64,000 nucleotides of DNA, taken from positions 62,001 to 126,000 of the forward strand of contig CALMDH010000328.1 of assembly GCA_937862735.1 (NCBI GenBank), given 5' to 3'. The notes under the pieces are model-generated. The model saw only the letters and a program-made list of their open reading frames with translations, had not been told where the DNA came from and did not search any database. This DNA comes from M0108 sp937862735. Lineage in GTDB: Bacteria > Pseudomonadota > Gammaproteobacteria > Chromatiales > Chromatiaceae. Shown here one piece after another: positions 46,255 to 54,855 of the stretch (its first letter is position 1; each line of letters begins with the position of its first letter). A program made the position numbers and the translations under genes.

Positions 46255-47661
46255 ATGCCTTCCAACGTTATGAACATGATCAAGGACCACGAGGTCAAGT
46301 TCGTTGACCTGCGCTTCACCGATACCCGCGGCAAGGAGCAGCATGTCTCCATGCCCGTCAACCTGGTGGATGACGACTTCTTCACCGAGGGCAAAATGTT
46401 CGACGGTTCCTCCATCGCCGGTTGGAAGGGCATCCAGGAATCCGACATGGTGCTCATGCCCGAGGCGGCCACGGCCGTCATGGATCCCTTCGCCGATGAA
46501 AAAACCCTGATTCTTCGCTGCGATATTCTCGAGCCCAACACCATGCAGGGCTACGAGCGCGATCCCCGCTCCCTGGGTAAGCGCGCCGAGGCCTACCTCA
46601 AGTCCACGGGGATCGCGGATTCGGCCTACTTCGGGCCGGAGCCGGAGTTCTTCATTCTCGACGATGTTCGGTGGGGCGCCAGCATGGCGGGGTGTTTCTA
46701 CAAAGTGGATTCCCAAGAGGCGGAATGGAACTCGGAGCGGGCCTACGAGGATGGTAACTTTGGCCATCGCCCGGGCATCAAGGGCGGTTACTTCCCGGTT
46801 CCCCCGGTTGATTCCCTGAACGACCTGCGGGCGGCCATGTGTCTGGCCTTGGAAGAGATGGGGGTGCCAGTCGAGGTCCATCACCATGAGGTGGCGACCG
46901 CCGGACAGTGCGAGATCGGCACCAAGTTCAGCACGCTGGTGCAACGCGCCGACTGGGTCCAGATCCAAAAGTACGCGATCTGGAATGTTGCCCACGCTTA
47001 TGGCAAGACCGTTACCTTCATGCCCAAGCCGCTGGTCGGTGACAATGGCAGCGGGATGCATTGCCATATGTCCCTGGCGAAGGAGGGTCAGAACCTTTTC
47101 ACCGGCGACAAATACGGCGGTCTGTCAGATATCGCCCTCTACTACATTGGCGGTATCATCAAGCATGCCCGGGCACTGAATGCCTTTACCAACGCCTCCA
47201 CCAACTCCTACAAGCGCCTGGTGCCGGGCTTCGAGGCGCCGGTCATGCTCGCCTATTCGGCCCGCAACCGCTCCGCCTCCATCCGCATCCCTCATGTTAG
47301 TAACCCCAAGGGTCGCCGCATCGAGGTGCGGTTCCCGGATGCCACCGGCAACCCCTATCTGGCCTTCGCCGCCATGATGATGGCCGGTCTGGATGGTATC
47401 CAGAACAAGATCCACCCGGGTGATCCCATGGACAAGGATCTCTACGATCTGCCGCCGGAGGAAGAGAAGACGATCCCCACCGTCTGCCATGCCCTGGATC
47501 AGGCCTTGGATTGCCTGGATCAGGACCGGGAGTTCCTGACCGCTGGCGGGGTCTTCAGCAACGATCTGATCGATGCCTATATTGCCCTGAAAATGCAGGA
47601 GGTGACCCAGTTGCGCATGACGACCCATCCCATCGAGTTTGATCTTTACTACAGCCTCTGA
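46255..47661 (+). CDS. glnA: Glutamine synthetase type I
   Basis: The 468-residue protein makes glutamine from glutamate and ammonia in a dodecamer. The ATG at 46255 follows CCGGAGA. Motifs include DGSSIAGWKGIQESD, the FFGPEPEFF-like segment (here YFGPEPEFFI) and NGSGMHCHMSL. The adenylylation Tyr397 in DLYDLPPEE is at exactly the enteric position, so GlnE-type control is expected. ntrB and ntrC follow. The enzyme appears complete. Confidence 0.99.
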   Translation: MPSNVMNMIKDHEVKFVDLRFTDTRGKEQHVSMPVNLVDDDFFTEGKMFDGSSIAGWKGIQESDMVLMPEAATAVMDPFADEKTLILRCDILEPNTMQGYERDPRSLGKRAEAYLKSTGIADSAYFGPEPEFFILDDVRWGASMAGCFYKVDSQEAEWNSERAYEDGNFGHRPGIKGGYFPVPPVDSLNDLRAAMCLALEEMGVPVEVHHHEVATAGQCEIGTKFSTLVQRADWVQIQKYAIWNVAHAYGKTVTFMPKPLVGDNGSGMHCHMSLAKEGQNLFTGDKYGGLSDIALYYIGGIIKHARALNAFTNASTNSYKRLVPGFEAPVMLAYSARNRSASIRIPHVSNPKGRRIEVRFPDATGNPYLAFAAMMMAGLDGIQNKIHPGDPMDKDLYDLPPEEEKTIPTVCHALDQALDCLDQDREFLTAGGVFSNDLIDAYIALKMQEVTQLRMTTHPIEFDLYYSL

Positions 47662-47986
47662 TCCGCCGCGAGGGGACGGCAGCAGTTTCTGACGCTTTCC
47701 CGTCTTGGCGGCGCCGCAAACGCCCCGTAAGGGGCGTTTCCAACCCCATGCCCCTTGGTGAATCATTCACACCAAGGCCCTGTCTTTACACGGCTGATGC
47801 AGCGAATAGGGCTTTTGGGGGGAAGGGGGCAATGGTGGTAAGGGAACGGCTTTACGGCTTAACCCGCCCCGTTGCTGGCAGTCCAGTTATGCCCACGACC
47901 CCGCTTGGGCGAGAACCACGGAACACGGGACTGCGCTTTTCCAACTCATGCGGATTTTCCTGGCACACCATGACCGGGCCCAGTTC
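47662..47986 (+). other. glnA-ntrB intergenic region
   Basis: This 325-nt gap contains two hairpins (47718-47739 and 47753-47777) and no convincing gene. A separate promoter for ntrB probably lies here, but I could not place it. An in-frame ATG at 47948 might extend ntrB. Confidence 0.5.
47718..47739 (+). terminator. Terminator after glnA
   Basis: AAACGCCCC pairs perfectly with GGGGCGTTT around a GTAA tetraloop 56 nt past the glnA stop. The T-run is short. A second stem, CCTTGGTG/CACCAAGG with a 9-nt loop, follows at 47753-47777. These probably reduce read-through from glnA into ntrB. Confidence 0.7.
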
Positions 47987-49069
47987 ATGAAGACGCTCAA
48001 CATCCGCAAGGCCAGTCACGAGAAAAAGATTCTAGACAATCTAAACACCGCCGTTCTCCTGTTTGACAAGGATCTACGTCTCATTCATATCAATCCGGCG
48101 GGCGAGATGCTCTTCGATGTCAGTGCCCGCTACGTCACGGGCGCCCAAGCCGCCGACCTTCTGGTCTGTCCCGATGACAGCGTCGACAGCCGCCTGCGCC
48201 AGGCGGCGCGGACCCGTCAGCCCTTTACCGAGCGCGAGATCAACATGGTGCTGGCAGATGGCCGCAATATCCGGGTCAACTGTACGGTGTTGCCCATCCA
48301 CCAGTTCGGCGCCGAGGTGGAACTCCTGGTCGAGTTACATCAGGTCGACCGGCAGTTGCGCATTAACCGCGAGGAACACCTGCTGTCCCAGCACCAGGCC
48401 ACCCAGGCCCTGATCCGTGGCCTGGCCCACGAGATCAAGAATCCTCTCGGGGGGTTGCGAGGCGCCGCCCAGTTACTGGAGCAGGAACTGCCCGACCCCG
48501 CCCTACGGGAATACACTCGGATCATTATCGAAGAGGCCGACCGTCTCCAGACCCTCATGGACCGGATGCTGGGCCCCAACCGTCTGCCCAATCCCCGTCT
48601 GGTCAATATTCATTTCCTCCTGGAGCGGGTGCGCGGGCTGATCCTGGCGGAGCACCCGACGGGGACGGTCATCGAGCGGGACTATGACCCCAGTATCCCC
48701 GAGTTTCGCGCCGATCCGGACCGCCTGTTACAGGCCCTCCTCAACCTGGTGCGGAATGCGGCCAATGCCGCCGGCAAGGGCGGACATATCGTCCTGCGGA
48801 CCCGGGTGTTGCGTCAGTTCACCATGGGCGGGAAACGCCACCGCCTGGTACTGCGGGTCGAGATCCAGGATAACGGTCCCGGGGTGCCACCGGAGCTTCA
48901 GGAACGCATCTTTTTTCCGATGGTGACGGGCCAACCCGGCGGGACGGGGCTGGGCCTGCCCATTGCCCAGGAACTGGTCAATCAGCACGGCGGGCTGATC
49001 GAGTGCGAGAGCCGCCCGGGGGAGGGCCGCTTTTTTGTCTATCTGCCTTTGGAGATCCCGCATGACTGA
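47987..49069 (+). CDS. glnL: Nitrogen-regulation sensor kinase NtrB (GlnL)
   Basis: The soluble kinase of 360 residues from the ATG at 47987 (an in-frame ATG at 47948 adds 13) has an N-terminal PAS domain (about 10-120). The HisKA phospho-acceptor is in GLAHEIKNPLGGLRGAAQLL, and the ATPase motifs are NLVRNAANA, DNGPGVP and GGTGLGLPIA. It has no membrane helix. It phosphorylates NtrC under low nitrogen, controlled by PII proteins. Its stop overlaps the ntrC start. Confidence 0.95.
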   Translation: MKTLNIRKASHEKKILDNLNTAVLLFDKDLRLIHINPAGEMLFDVSARYVTGAQAADLLVCPDDSVDSRLRQAARTRQPFTEREINMVLADGRNIRVNCTVLPIHQFGAEVELLVELHQVDRQLRINREEHLLSQHQATQALIRGLAHEIKNPLGGLRGAAQLLEQELPDPALREYTRIIIEEADRLQTLMDRMLGPNRLPNPRLVNIHFLLERVRGLILAEHPTGTVIERDYDPSIPEFRADPDRLLQALLNLVRNAANAAGKGGHIVLRTRVLRQFTMGGKRHRLVLRVEIQDNGPGVPPELQERIFFPMVTGQPGGTGLGLPIAQELVNQHGGLIECESRPGEGRFFVYLPLEIPHD

Positions 49070-50492
49070 GACACCCAAGGTCTGGGTCATCGACGACGAT
49101 CGTTCAATTCGCTGGGTCCTGGAGAGGGCCTTGCGCAAGGCCGAGATGGATGTCACCTGCTTTGCCGAGGGTGGTGGCGTCATGGCGGCCCTGGAGCGGG
49201 ACCGGCCCGACGTCATCCTCTCGGATGTCCGCATGCCGGGTATTGATGGCCTGGAACTGCTGGCGCAGATCACGGCCCGCTACCCGCGCCTGCCCGTCAT
49301 CATCATGACCGCCCACTCGGATCTGGACAGCGCCGTATCCGCCTTTCATGGTGGCGCCTTCGAGTATCTGCCCAAGCCCTTCGATCTCGACGAGGCCGTC
49401 GCCCAGGTCCGCCGCGCCTGTCGTCATCAGGCCCGGGAGACCACCGCCCCAGTGGAACCCATGCCCCGCGGCGCCGAGATCATCGGTGAGGCCCCAGCCA
49501 TGCAGGAGGTCTTCCGGGCCATCGGCCGCCTGGCCCGCTCCCAGATCACGGTGCTGATCAACGGTGAATCCGGTACCGGGAAGGAACTGGTGGCGCGGGC
49601 CCTGCACCGCCATAGCCCGCGCAGCACCAAGCCCTTCATCGCCCTGAACATGGCGGCCATCCCCCATGACCTGTTGGAGTCCGAGCTGTTCGGCCACGAA
49701 CGCGGCGCCTTCACCGGGGCCCAGACGCGGCGCGAGGGGCGCTTCGAGCAGGCCAACGGCGGTACCCTGTTCCTCGATGAAATCGGCGACATGCCGGCGG
49801 ATCTCCAGACCCGGCTACTGCGCGTCCTGGCCGATGGCGAGTTCTACCGGGTCGGCGGCCTGGCGCCCGTCAAGGTGGATACCCGCATCATTGCCGCCAC
49901 CCACCAGCATCTGGAGGCCCTGGTCCAGCAAGGGCGCTTTCGCGAGGACCTGTTCCATCGCCTCAACGTCATTCGCATCCACCTCCCGGCCCTGCGGGAG
50001 CGGCGGGAGGACATCCCGCTGCTCATGCGCCACTTCCTGGCCGCCGCCGCCACGGAGCTGCGCTGTGAGCCCAAGGTGCTCACCCCGGGCGCCGCCGAAC
50101 ACCTCGCCCGCCTCGATTGGCCGGGCAACGTCCGCCAACTGGAGAATACCGCGCGCTGGCTCACCGTGATGGCAGCGGGCAAGGAGATCCACGTCGAGGA
50201 CTTGCCGCCCGAATTGGCCACGCCCGGCGAAGACCGGGGCGGCGAGGAGCAATGGCACGCGGCCCTGCGGCGCTGGGCGCGGGATCACCTCAAGGCAGGT
50301 CGCGCCGGTGGGTTGCTGGATCTGGCGCTGCCGGCGGTGGAACGTATCCTCATCGAGACCGCGCTGGAACAGACGGTGGGTCGGCGCCAGGACGCAGCCC
50401 GGCTCCTGGGCTGGGGCCGGAATACCTTGACGCGCAAAATCAAGGAATTGCGGATGGAAGTGGAGGATGGGCAAGGGGACGATGACGGCTGA
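49062..50492 (+). CDS. glnG: Nitrogen-regulation response regulator NtrC (GlnG)
   Basis: The 476-residue sigma54 activator has a receiver (1-120) with phospho-acceptor in PDVILSDVRMPGIDG and Lys in LPKPFDLDEA. The AAA+ domain has GESGTGKELVARA, ERGAFTGAQ and GGTLFLDEIGD. The Fis-type HTH is at the C-terminus (GRRQDAARLLGWGRNTLTRK). It starts at the ATG at 49062, overlapping ntrB by 8 nt. It should act on the NtrC site and sigma54 promoter upstream of glnA. Confidence 0.97.
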   Translation: MTETPKVWVIDDDRSIRWVLERALRKAEMDVTCFAEGGGVMAALERDRPDVILSDVRMPGIDGLELLAQITARYPRLPVIIMTAHSDLDSAVSAFHGGAFEYLPKPFDLDEAVAQVRRACRHQARETTAPVEPMPRGAEIIGEAPAMQEVFRAIGRLARSQITVLINGESGTGKELVARALHRHSPRSTKPFIALNMAAIPHDLLESELFGHERGAFTGAQTRREGRFEQANGGTLFLDEIGDMPADLQTRLLRVLADGEFYRVGGLAPVKVDTRIIAATHQHLEALVQQGRFREDLFHRLNVIRIHLPALRERREDIPLLMRHFLAAAATELRCEPKVLTPGAAEHLARLDWPGNVRQLENTARWLTVMAAGKEIHVEDLPPELATPGEDRGGEEQWHAALRRWARDHLKAGRAGGLLDLALPAVERILIETALEQTVGRRQDAARLLGWGRNTLTRKIKELRMEVEDGQGDDDG

Positions 50493-50606
50493 AATTCAAA
50501 CGGATTTGACCCTTCAGCCCCGAGGAAGGGGCCCGAGGCATCTTGAACGTCGCGCCCTGAGCCCAATCTCGGTAAAACCTTTCAATTCTTGTCCCAACAA
50601 ACACCG

Positions 50607-51011
50607 ATGGACAGTACCAGCATCGAATTACCGGGTTCCGAGATCACTGCCATCCACCGCGGCGAGGATGGCGGCCTGCGAATCCATTTCTCCCGTGCCA
50701 TCATCATCAAGACGATGACGGGTTCGCGGGAGCGTACCCGCTGGTGGCAGGCTGGGGATCTGGTCCTGGAGGAGGCCGAGGTGGAGGACGGTGATCCGCC
50801 CGCCGGTACCCTGATCTGCTCGGGCGGAGACATCGAGGACAATGTCTTCACCTATCGGGACATGATCCCCTTGCCCCTGATGAGCCGCGGCGGCATCGGT
50901 TGCGACCTGGGCTTCCAGGGCTCGCCTTACCGGCTGCGGGCCAGGGGTTCCGCCATCCATCTCGAGATGGTGGACGTGGCCAGATATATTGAGCACCTCC
51001 GCCCCGACTGA
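50607..51011 (+). CDS. Conserved hypothetical protein
   Basis: The 134-residue soluble protein starts at the ATG at 50607 (a TTG at 50589 is an alternative; neither has a strong ribosome site). It is rich in beta-strand-like segments (ITAIHRGEDGGLRIHFSRAIII and similar) and acidic. It contains one late cysteine (GGIGCDLGFQG). I do not recognise the family. It ends 3 nt from the end of the convergent endonuclease V gene. Confidence 0.7.
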   Translation: MDSTSIELPGSEITAIHRGEDGGLRIHFSRAIIIKTMTGSRERTRWWQAGDLVLEEAEVEDGDPPAGTLICSGGDIEDNVFTYRDMIPLPLMSRGGIGCDLGFQGSPYRLRARGSAIHLEMVDVARYIEHLRPD

Positions 51012-51014
51012 CGG

Positions 51015-51689
51015 TCAGGGACGGATGGCCTCCTTGGCCTCGGATGCCAGGTGGTGAGCCAGACGCGTGGTTTCCGGCAAACGGTAGCGGGTCGTGCAGG
51101 CGAGGACGAAGTGGATGGCGGTATCCAGACTGATCTTGTGTCCCAGGGAGACATAGAGGGGCTGGACCGACCGCCGGGTCCGTACCACGGCACCGATGAT
51201 TTCCCCCTGGTCCCACAGCCAGGCGTAATCCCCCTTGTTTGGCCCGAGGGGGTCAGGGCTGCCGATGAGCCGGGACTTGGCGACGCCGATGCTGGGCAAG
51301 CCGGTCAGGACCCCCAGGTGACAGGCCAGACCGCAGCGGCGCGGGTGAGCCAGCCCTTGGCCGTCGCAGAGCAGGAGATCCGGTGGTACGGACAGTGCCG
51401 CCAGGGCGGCAAGGAGGGCGGGGACCTCACGAAAGGACAGCAGCCCCGGGATATAGGGAAAGGTAGTCGGCTGGCGGGCTACCGCCTGGTCGAGGGGTTG
51501 GAGTTCAGGAAATGACAGCACGACCACCGCCGCCCGCGTCAGCGTCCCACCGGCTTCAAAGCCCACGTCAAGCCCCGCCACGCGCCTTACCGGGCCTAGT
51601 TCGTCGTGGCGGATCACCTGGTGACGGAGTTGCTCCTGGAGGGCGCGGGCCGCGGCCGCCTGGTTCCGCCAGGGAGTATCAGCGTTCAT
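51015..51689 (-). CDS. nfi: Endonuclease V (deoxyinosine 3' endonuclease)
   Basis: The 224-residue repair nuclease cuts DNA near deoxyinosine. VAGLDVGFEAGG holds the first catalytic Asp. The segment YIPGLLSFREVPALLAAL and the DLLLCDGQGLAHPRRCGLACHLG motif with the second Asp are intact, followed by GVAKSRL. The ATG at 51689 is preferred because GAGGTGG lies at a proper distance; an ATG at 51695 is too close to it. It is convergent with the hypothetical gene and divergent from the ODP gene. Confidence 0.95.
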   Translation of the reverse strand: MNADTPWRNQAAAARALQEQLRHQVIRHDELGPVRRVAGLDVGFEAGGTLTRAAVVVLSFPELQPLDQAVARQPTTFPYIPGLLSFREVPALLAALAALSVPPDLLLCDGQGLAHPRRCGLACHLGVLTGLPSIGVAKSRLIGSPDPLGPNKGDYAWLWDQGEIIGAVVRTRRSVQPLYVSLGHKISLDTAIHFVLACTTRYRLPETTRLAHHLASEAKEAIRP

Positions 51690-51786
51690 CTTCATCCACC
51701 TCGCTGATGGTGCCCTCTGGTTGGGTTTTAGGGTTGCGCCGGTCGACCGGGTCGGGGAAGATCCCCCCTTCAACCCACATTCCGTT

Positions 51787-52575
51787 ATGGCGGACGAAGT
51801 GAAGATGGCGCTGGAACTTTACAACGATGGCTCTCACCGCTGCCTCCTGTTCCAGAATCTGGTGACGGGCGAGGCGGTACAGGCGAATCAGGTGATCATC
51901 CTGGACCAGGGGCACGCCGCACTCCTTGATCCTGGGGGGGAGATGACCTTCGACCCGCTGCGGCGGGCGCTCAACGCTTACCTGGATCCCGTGGGGCTCG
52001 ATTTTGTCCTGGCCTCCCATCAGGATCCGGACATCATCTCCTCGCTGGACCTCTGGCTGACCGAGACCCGTTGCACGATCGTGATTCCAGCGGTTTGGGA
52101 ACGCTTCATTCCCCATTTCACCCACCCAGGTCGGCTGGAGGATCGGGTCATATCCGTTCCGGACCAAGGGCTGATCCTGGGCCTGGGCGCGGGAACGCTC
52201 AACCTCCTGCCCGCGCACTTCCTGCATGCGGAAGGCAACTTTTCCTTCTACGATCCCACCAGCCGGATCCTCTTTTCCGGGGACATCGGCGCCAATTTTC
52301 CCCAACAGGTATTCCCTCAACCCGTGGCGAATCTGGCCGAAATCCTGCCCGCGATGACCCCCTTCCATCGCCGCTACATGGCGTCGGGTAAGGTCTGCCG
52401 CTACTGGGTGGAGATGGTGCGGGAGCTGGACGTCGAAACCCTGGTGCCTCAGCATGGCAGGTATTTGCAGGGCCGCGAGGTGGTGGTTGAATTCCTCGAC
52501 TGGTTCGCGGGGCTGGAGTGCGGTATTGATCTGGCGGGCCCAAGCCTCTATCGGTTGCCACGGCTGGAGGCCTAA
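51787..52575 (+). CDS. ODP-type metallo-beta-lactamase-fold diiron protein
   Basis: The 262-residue protein resembles the N-terminal domain of flavodiiron proteins without the flavodoxin domain. Candidate metal ligands follow the family pattern: SHQDPD (about 77-82), PAHFLHAEGNFSF (about 137-149), SGDIG (about 162-166) and PQHGRYL near 220. Such ODP proteins bind oxygen and can sense or reduce it. No chemotaxis or flavodoxin partner lies next to it. The ATG at 51787 fits the fold; a frame-extended start at 51721 adds no recognisable content. Confidence 0.82.
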   Translation: MADEVKMALELYNDGSHRCLLFQNLVTGEAVQANQVIILDQGHAALLDPGGEMTFDPLRRALNAYLDPVGLDFVLASHQDPDIISSLDLWLTETRCTIVIPAVWERFIPHFTHPGRLEDRVISVPDQGLILGLGAGTLNLLPAHFLHAEGNFSFYDPTSRILFSGDIGANFPQQVFPQPVANLAEILPAMTPFHRRYMASGKVCRYWVEMVRELDVETLVPQHGRYLQGREVVVEFLDWFAGLECGIDLAGPSLYRLPRLEA

Positions 52576-52616
52576 ATCGGACCAGTTCGAAGGGAGCGAC
52601 GGCCCCAGCGCGAAAA

Positions 52617-52639
52617 AAACCCGCGTTAGACGCGGGTTT
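52617..52639. terminator. Bidirectional hairpin terminator
   Basis: AAACCCGCG pairs with CGCGGGTTT around a 5-nt loop. Read leftward the stem is followed by seven T residues, making a strong terminator for the small leftward gene. Read rightward, after the ODP gene, only three T residues follow. Confidence 0.85.
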
Positions 52640-52694
52640 GGGGAATCGATGCGGGTGGGGCCGGGATTAAGTGCGGCGCCAGGACCCGGCAACC

Positions 52695-52919
52695 TCAGTT
52701 GCGCGACGAACCCACGATTTGGTGGGCCAGATCCACGACACGCGTCGCCATTTCGGCATACTCGTGACGATAGTTGGCGAGGAGACCCTCCTCGGAGGCC
52801 CAGTAATCCTTGCCAGTGACGCCATGGGCATGCTCGTGAGCAATGAACTGCTGCTGCATGCCCAACATCTTGTCGATCAGGTCTTGCTTTTCTTTCTTCA
52901 ACGCCGCGATGTCGCTCAT
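52695..52919 (-). CDS. Small conserved hypothetical protein
   Basis: The 74-residue soluble protein starts at the ATG at 52919 after a good GGGAGAGAG site. It is predicted to be two or three helices (IAALKKEKQDLIDKMLGMQQ; then YRHEYAEMATRVVDLAHQIV). A His-rich central segment, HEHAHGVTGKDYW, could coordinate metal. It has its own terminator. I do not recognise the family. Confidence 0.75.
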   Translation of the reverse strand: MSDIAALKKEKQDLIDKMLGMQQQFIAHEHAHGVTGKDYWASEEGLLANYRHEYAEMATRVVDLAHQIVGSSRN

Positions 52920-53063
52920 GAATCTCTCTCCCAAGGGCCCGTGCAACTTCAACTCGCGCGAACCTATTTAGTGTATGCCGAAATCTTAATATAGCACGGG
53001 GCGCCGAGGCGGGGCCAAACGAAAACACCCTGATATCTCTTCAGTGGTAGCGGTCCTCTCCCT

Positions 53064-54047
53064 TCAGGTCAGCTCACAGCCACAGGCGGACGGGGAGGGG
53101 CCGTGCAGCCGCAGGGAACCTATGACCTGGGCGACGCTGACCAGCTCATGGCGGTCGAGGTAGTCGAGAATGCCTTGGTTAATCTTGTTGAGGATCAGGG
53201 GGTCGTAGAAAAGGGCCGTGCCGATGCCAACGGCGCTAGCACCGGCAATGAGGAACTCCAGGGCATCCGCGGCGCTGGTGATTCCCCCTTGGCCGATGAT
53301 GGGAATCCCATGGTCACGGCAGACCTGATAGATTTGATGCACCTTGAGCAGGGCGATGGGTTTGATGGCGGGACCGGAAAGGCCACCCTGATTGTTGCCG
53401 ATCACCGGCATCCGCTGCTCGATGTCAATGGCCATGCCCATGAGGGTATTGATAGCAGCAAAGGCATCGGCGCCCGCCTCCAGACAGGCTCGGGCATTGG
53501 CGGCGATATTGGTCTGGTTGGGCGAGAGCTTGGGGATGAGGGGCTTGCGGGTGGCCCGGCGGCAGGCGGCAACCACCTGAGCCGACATCCGCGCATCGTT
53601 GCCAAAGGCGACCCCGCCCTCCTTGACGTTGGGGCAAGAGATATTGATCTCGATGGCGTCGATGGGGCTGTCATCGAAGCGACGGGTGACTTCGTAATAC
53701 TCCTCGACGGTCGATCCCGAGACGTTGGCGATGAAGCGGGTCTCACCGAAATCCAGGGTGGGCAGGATGTCCTGGATGACGCGGTCCACGCCGGGATTTT
53801 GCAAACCGATGGCGTTGATCATGCCTCCCGGAGTCTCGCAGATCCGGTGGGGGGCATTACCCAGTCGCGGGGCCAGGGTCGTTCCTTTGAGACAGACGGC
53901 ACCCGCCTGGCGGTTGGTGAAGCCCTGGATGCGGGTATACTCCTCGCCGAAACCCACGCACCCGGACAGAAGCACCAGCGGTGTCGCGAAATCCAGACCG
54001 CAGAAGTTAACGCTCAGTCGGGGGTCGAGGTTATTTTCCAGTGACAT
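53064..54047 (-). CDS. Dihydroorotate dehydrogenase (class 1 type)
   Basis: The 327-residue FMN TIM-barrel protein starts at the ATG at 54047. It has the NISCPNVKEGG loop whose Cys is the catalytic base of class 1 enzymes, then LIPKLSPNQTNI, INTLMG, GGLSGPAIKPIAL and GQGGITSAADA. Class 2 membrane enzymes use Ser instead, so this is class 1, most like the pyrD-B type. That type normally works with an iron-sulfur subunit (PyrK), which is not in the window. A class 1A-like or an alternative dihydropyrimidine activity cannot be excluded. Confidence 0.85.
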   Translation of the reverse strand: MSLENNLDPRLSVNFCGLDFATPLVLLSGCVGFGEEYTRIQGFTNRQAGAVCLKGTTLAPRLGNAPHRICETPGGMINAIGLQNPGVDRVIQDILPTLDFGETRFIANVSGSTVEEYYEVTRRFDDSPIDAIEINISCPNVKEGGVAFGNDARMSAQVVAACRRATRKPLIPKLSPNQTNIAANARACLEAGADAFAAINTLMGMAIDIEQRMPVIGNNQGGLSGPAIKPIALLKVHQIYQVCRDHGIPIIGQGGITSAADALEFLIAGASAVGIGTALFYDPLILNKINQGILDYLDRHELVSVAQVIGSLRLHGPSPSACGCELT

Positions 54048-54094
54048 GGCTGATGATGCTCCCGAGCCGGCAACACCTTGAGTCCGGCCCCCTG

Positions 54095-54571
54095 ATGAAG
54101 ATGTTCGATGTCGTCCTGTTCCAGCCCGAGATTCCACCCAATACCGGCAACATCATGCGCCTCTGCGCCAACGCCGGCGTCAGGCTGCACCTGATCGAGC
54201 CCCTGGGCTTCGTCCTCGATGACCGTCGCCTGCGCCGCGCGGGCCTGGATTACCGCGAGTGGGCCGAGGTTCAGGTCCATACGGACTACGGAGCCTATCT
54301 GCGCTCCCGGACTCCGCCCCGGGTGTTGGCCTGCACCACCCGGGGTGCCATCTGCTATGGGGACCTGGCGTTTCAGCCTGGTGACGCCTTGCTGTTCGGC
54401 CCCGAAACCCGGGGTCTGCCTCAGGACCTGATCGAGGCCCTGCCAGCGGACCAGCGCCTTTTTATCCCCATGCATCCTGGAAATCGCAGTCTGAATCTGT
54501 CGAATGCCGTCGCCGTCATCCTCTACGAGGCCTGGCGGCAACAGGGTTTCACCGGGGCACGGCGGACCTGA
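54095..54571 (+). CDS. trmL: tRNA (cytidine(34)-2'-O)-methyltransferase
   Basis: The 158-residue SPOUT methyltransferase has the family start FDVVLFQPEIPPNTGNIMRL. The C-terminal knot is LLFGPETRGLP and RSLNLSNAVAVILYEAWRQ. It methylates the wobble nucleoside of leucine tRNAs. ATGs at 54095 and 54101 both fit. It is divergent from pyrD, with only 47 nt between starts. Confidence 0.95.
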   Translation: MKMFDVVLFQPEIPPNTGNIMRLCANAGVRLHLIEPLGFVLDDRRLRRAGLDYREWAEVQVHTDYGAYLRSRTPPRVLACTTRGAICYGDLAFQPGDALLFGPETRGLPQDLIEALPADQRLFIPMHPGNRSLNLSNAVAVILYEAWRQQGFTGARRT

Positions 54572-54855
54572 GAAAAGGCACTGCGAGGCCGCGAAACCCA
54601 TCAGCAGTCATCAGTCATCGGTCAGCGGTAAAACCAAGGCTAAGCGGGTTCGGGCGTGGTCAGATGGAACATTGCCCTGTGGACGTTACACGGCGGCCAA
54701 TTGGGAGGGTTCGTTACATGCGCGCGCATAAACCTTCATATCCCCACTGCTGCCTGGACTGGCACGGTTAGTCAAGCCGTTAATTCTCTAGCTTCCTCCC
54801 TCCAGGCGAGGGAGGAATGGGGAGAGGAGGCTGAATGTTTAGGCGCGCGCCCGTC
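54572..54855. other. Intergenic region with dispersed repeat
   Basis: This 284-nt spacer separates the convergent trmL and gpsA genes. It contains short CAGTCATC direct repeats near 54606-54625 and copy 2 of a GC-rich element at 54786-54837. No gene is recognised. Confidence 0.5.
54786..54837 (+). repeat. Dispersed GC-rich repeat, copy 2
   Basis: Same element as 34861-34902: CTCT, CCTCCCT, a short loop and a final GGGGAGAGGAGGCTGAATG. This copy has the better hairpin (CCTCCCT with AGGGAGG). Confidence 0.45.
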
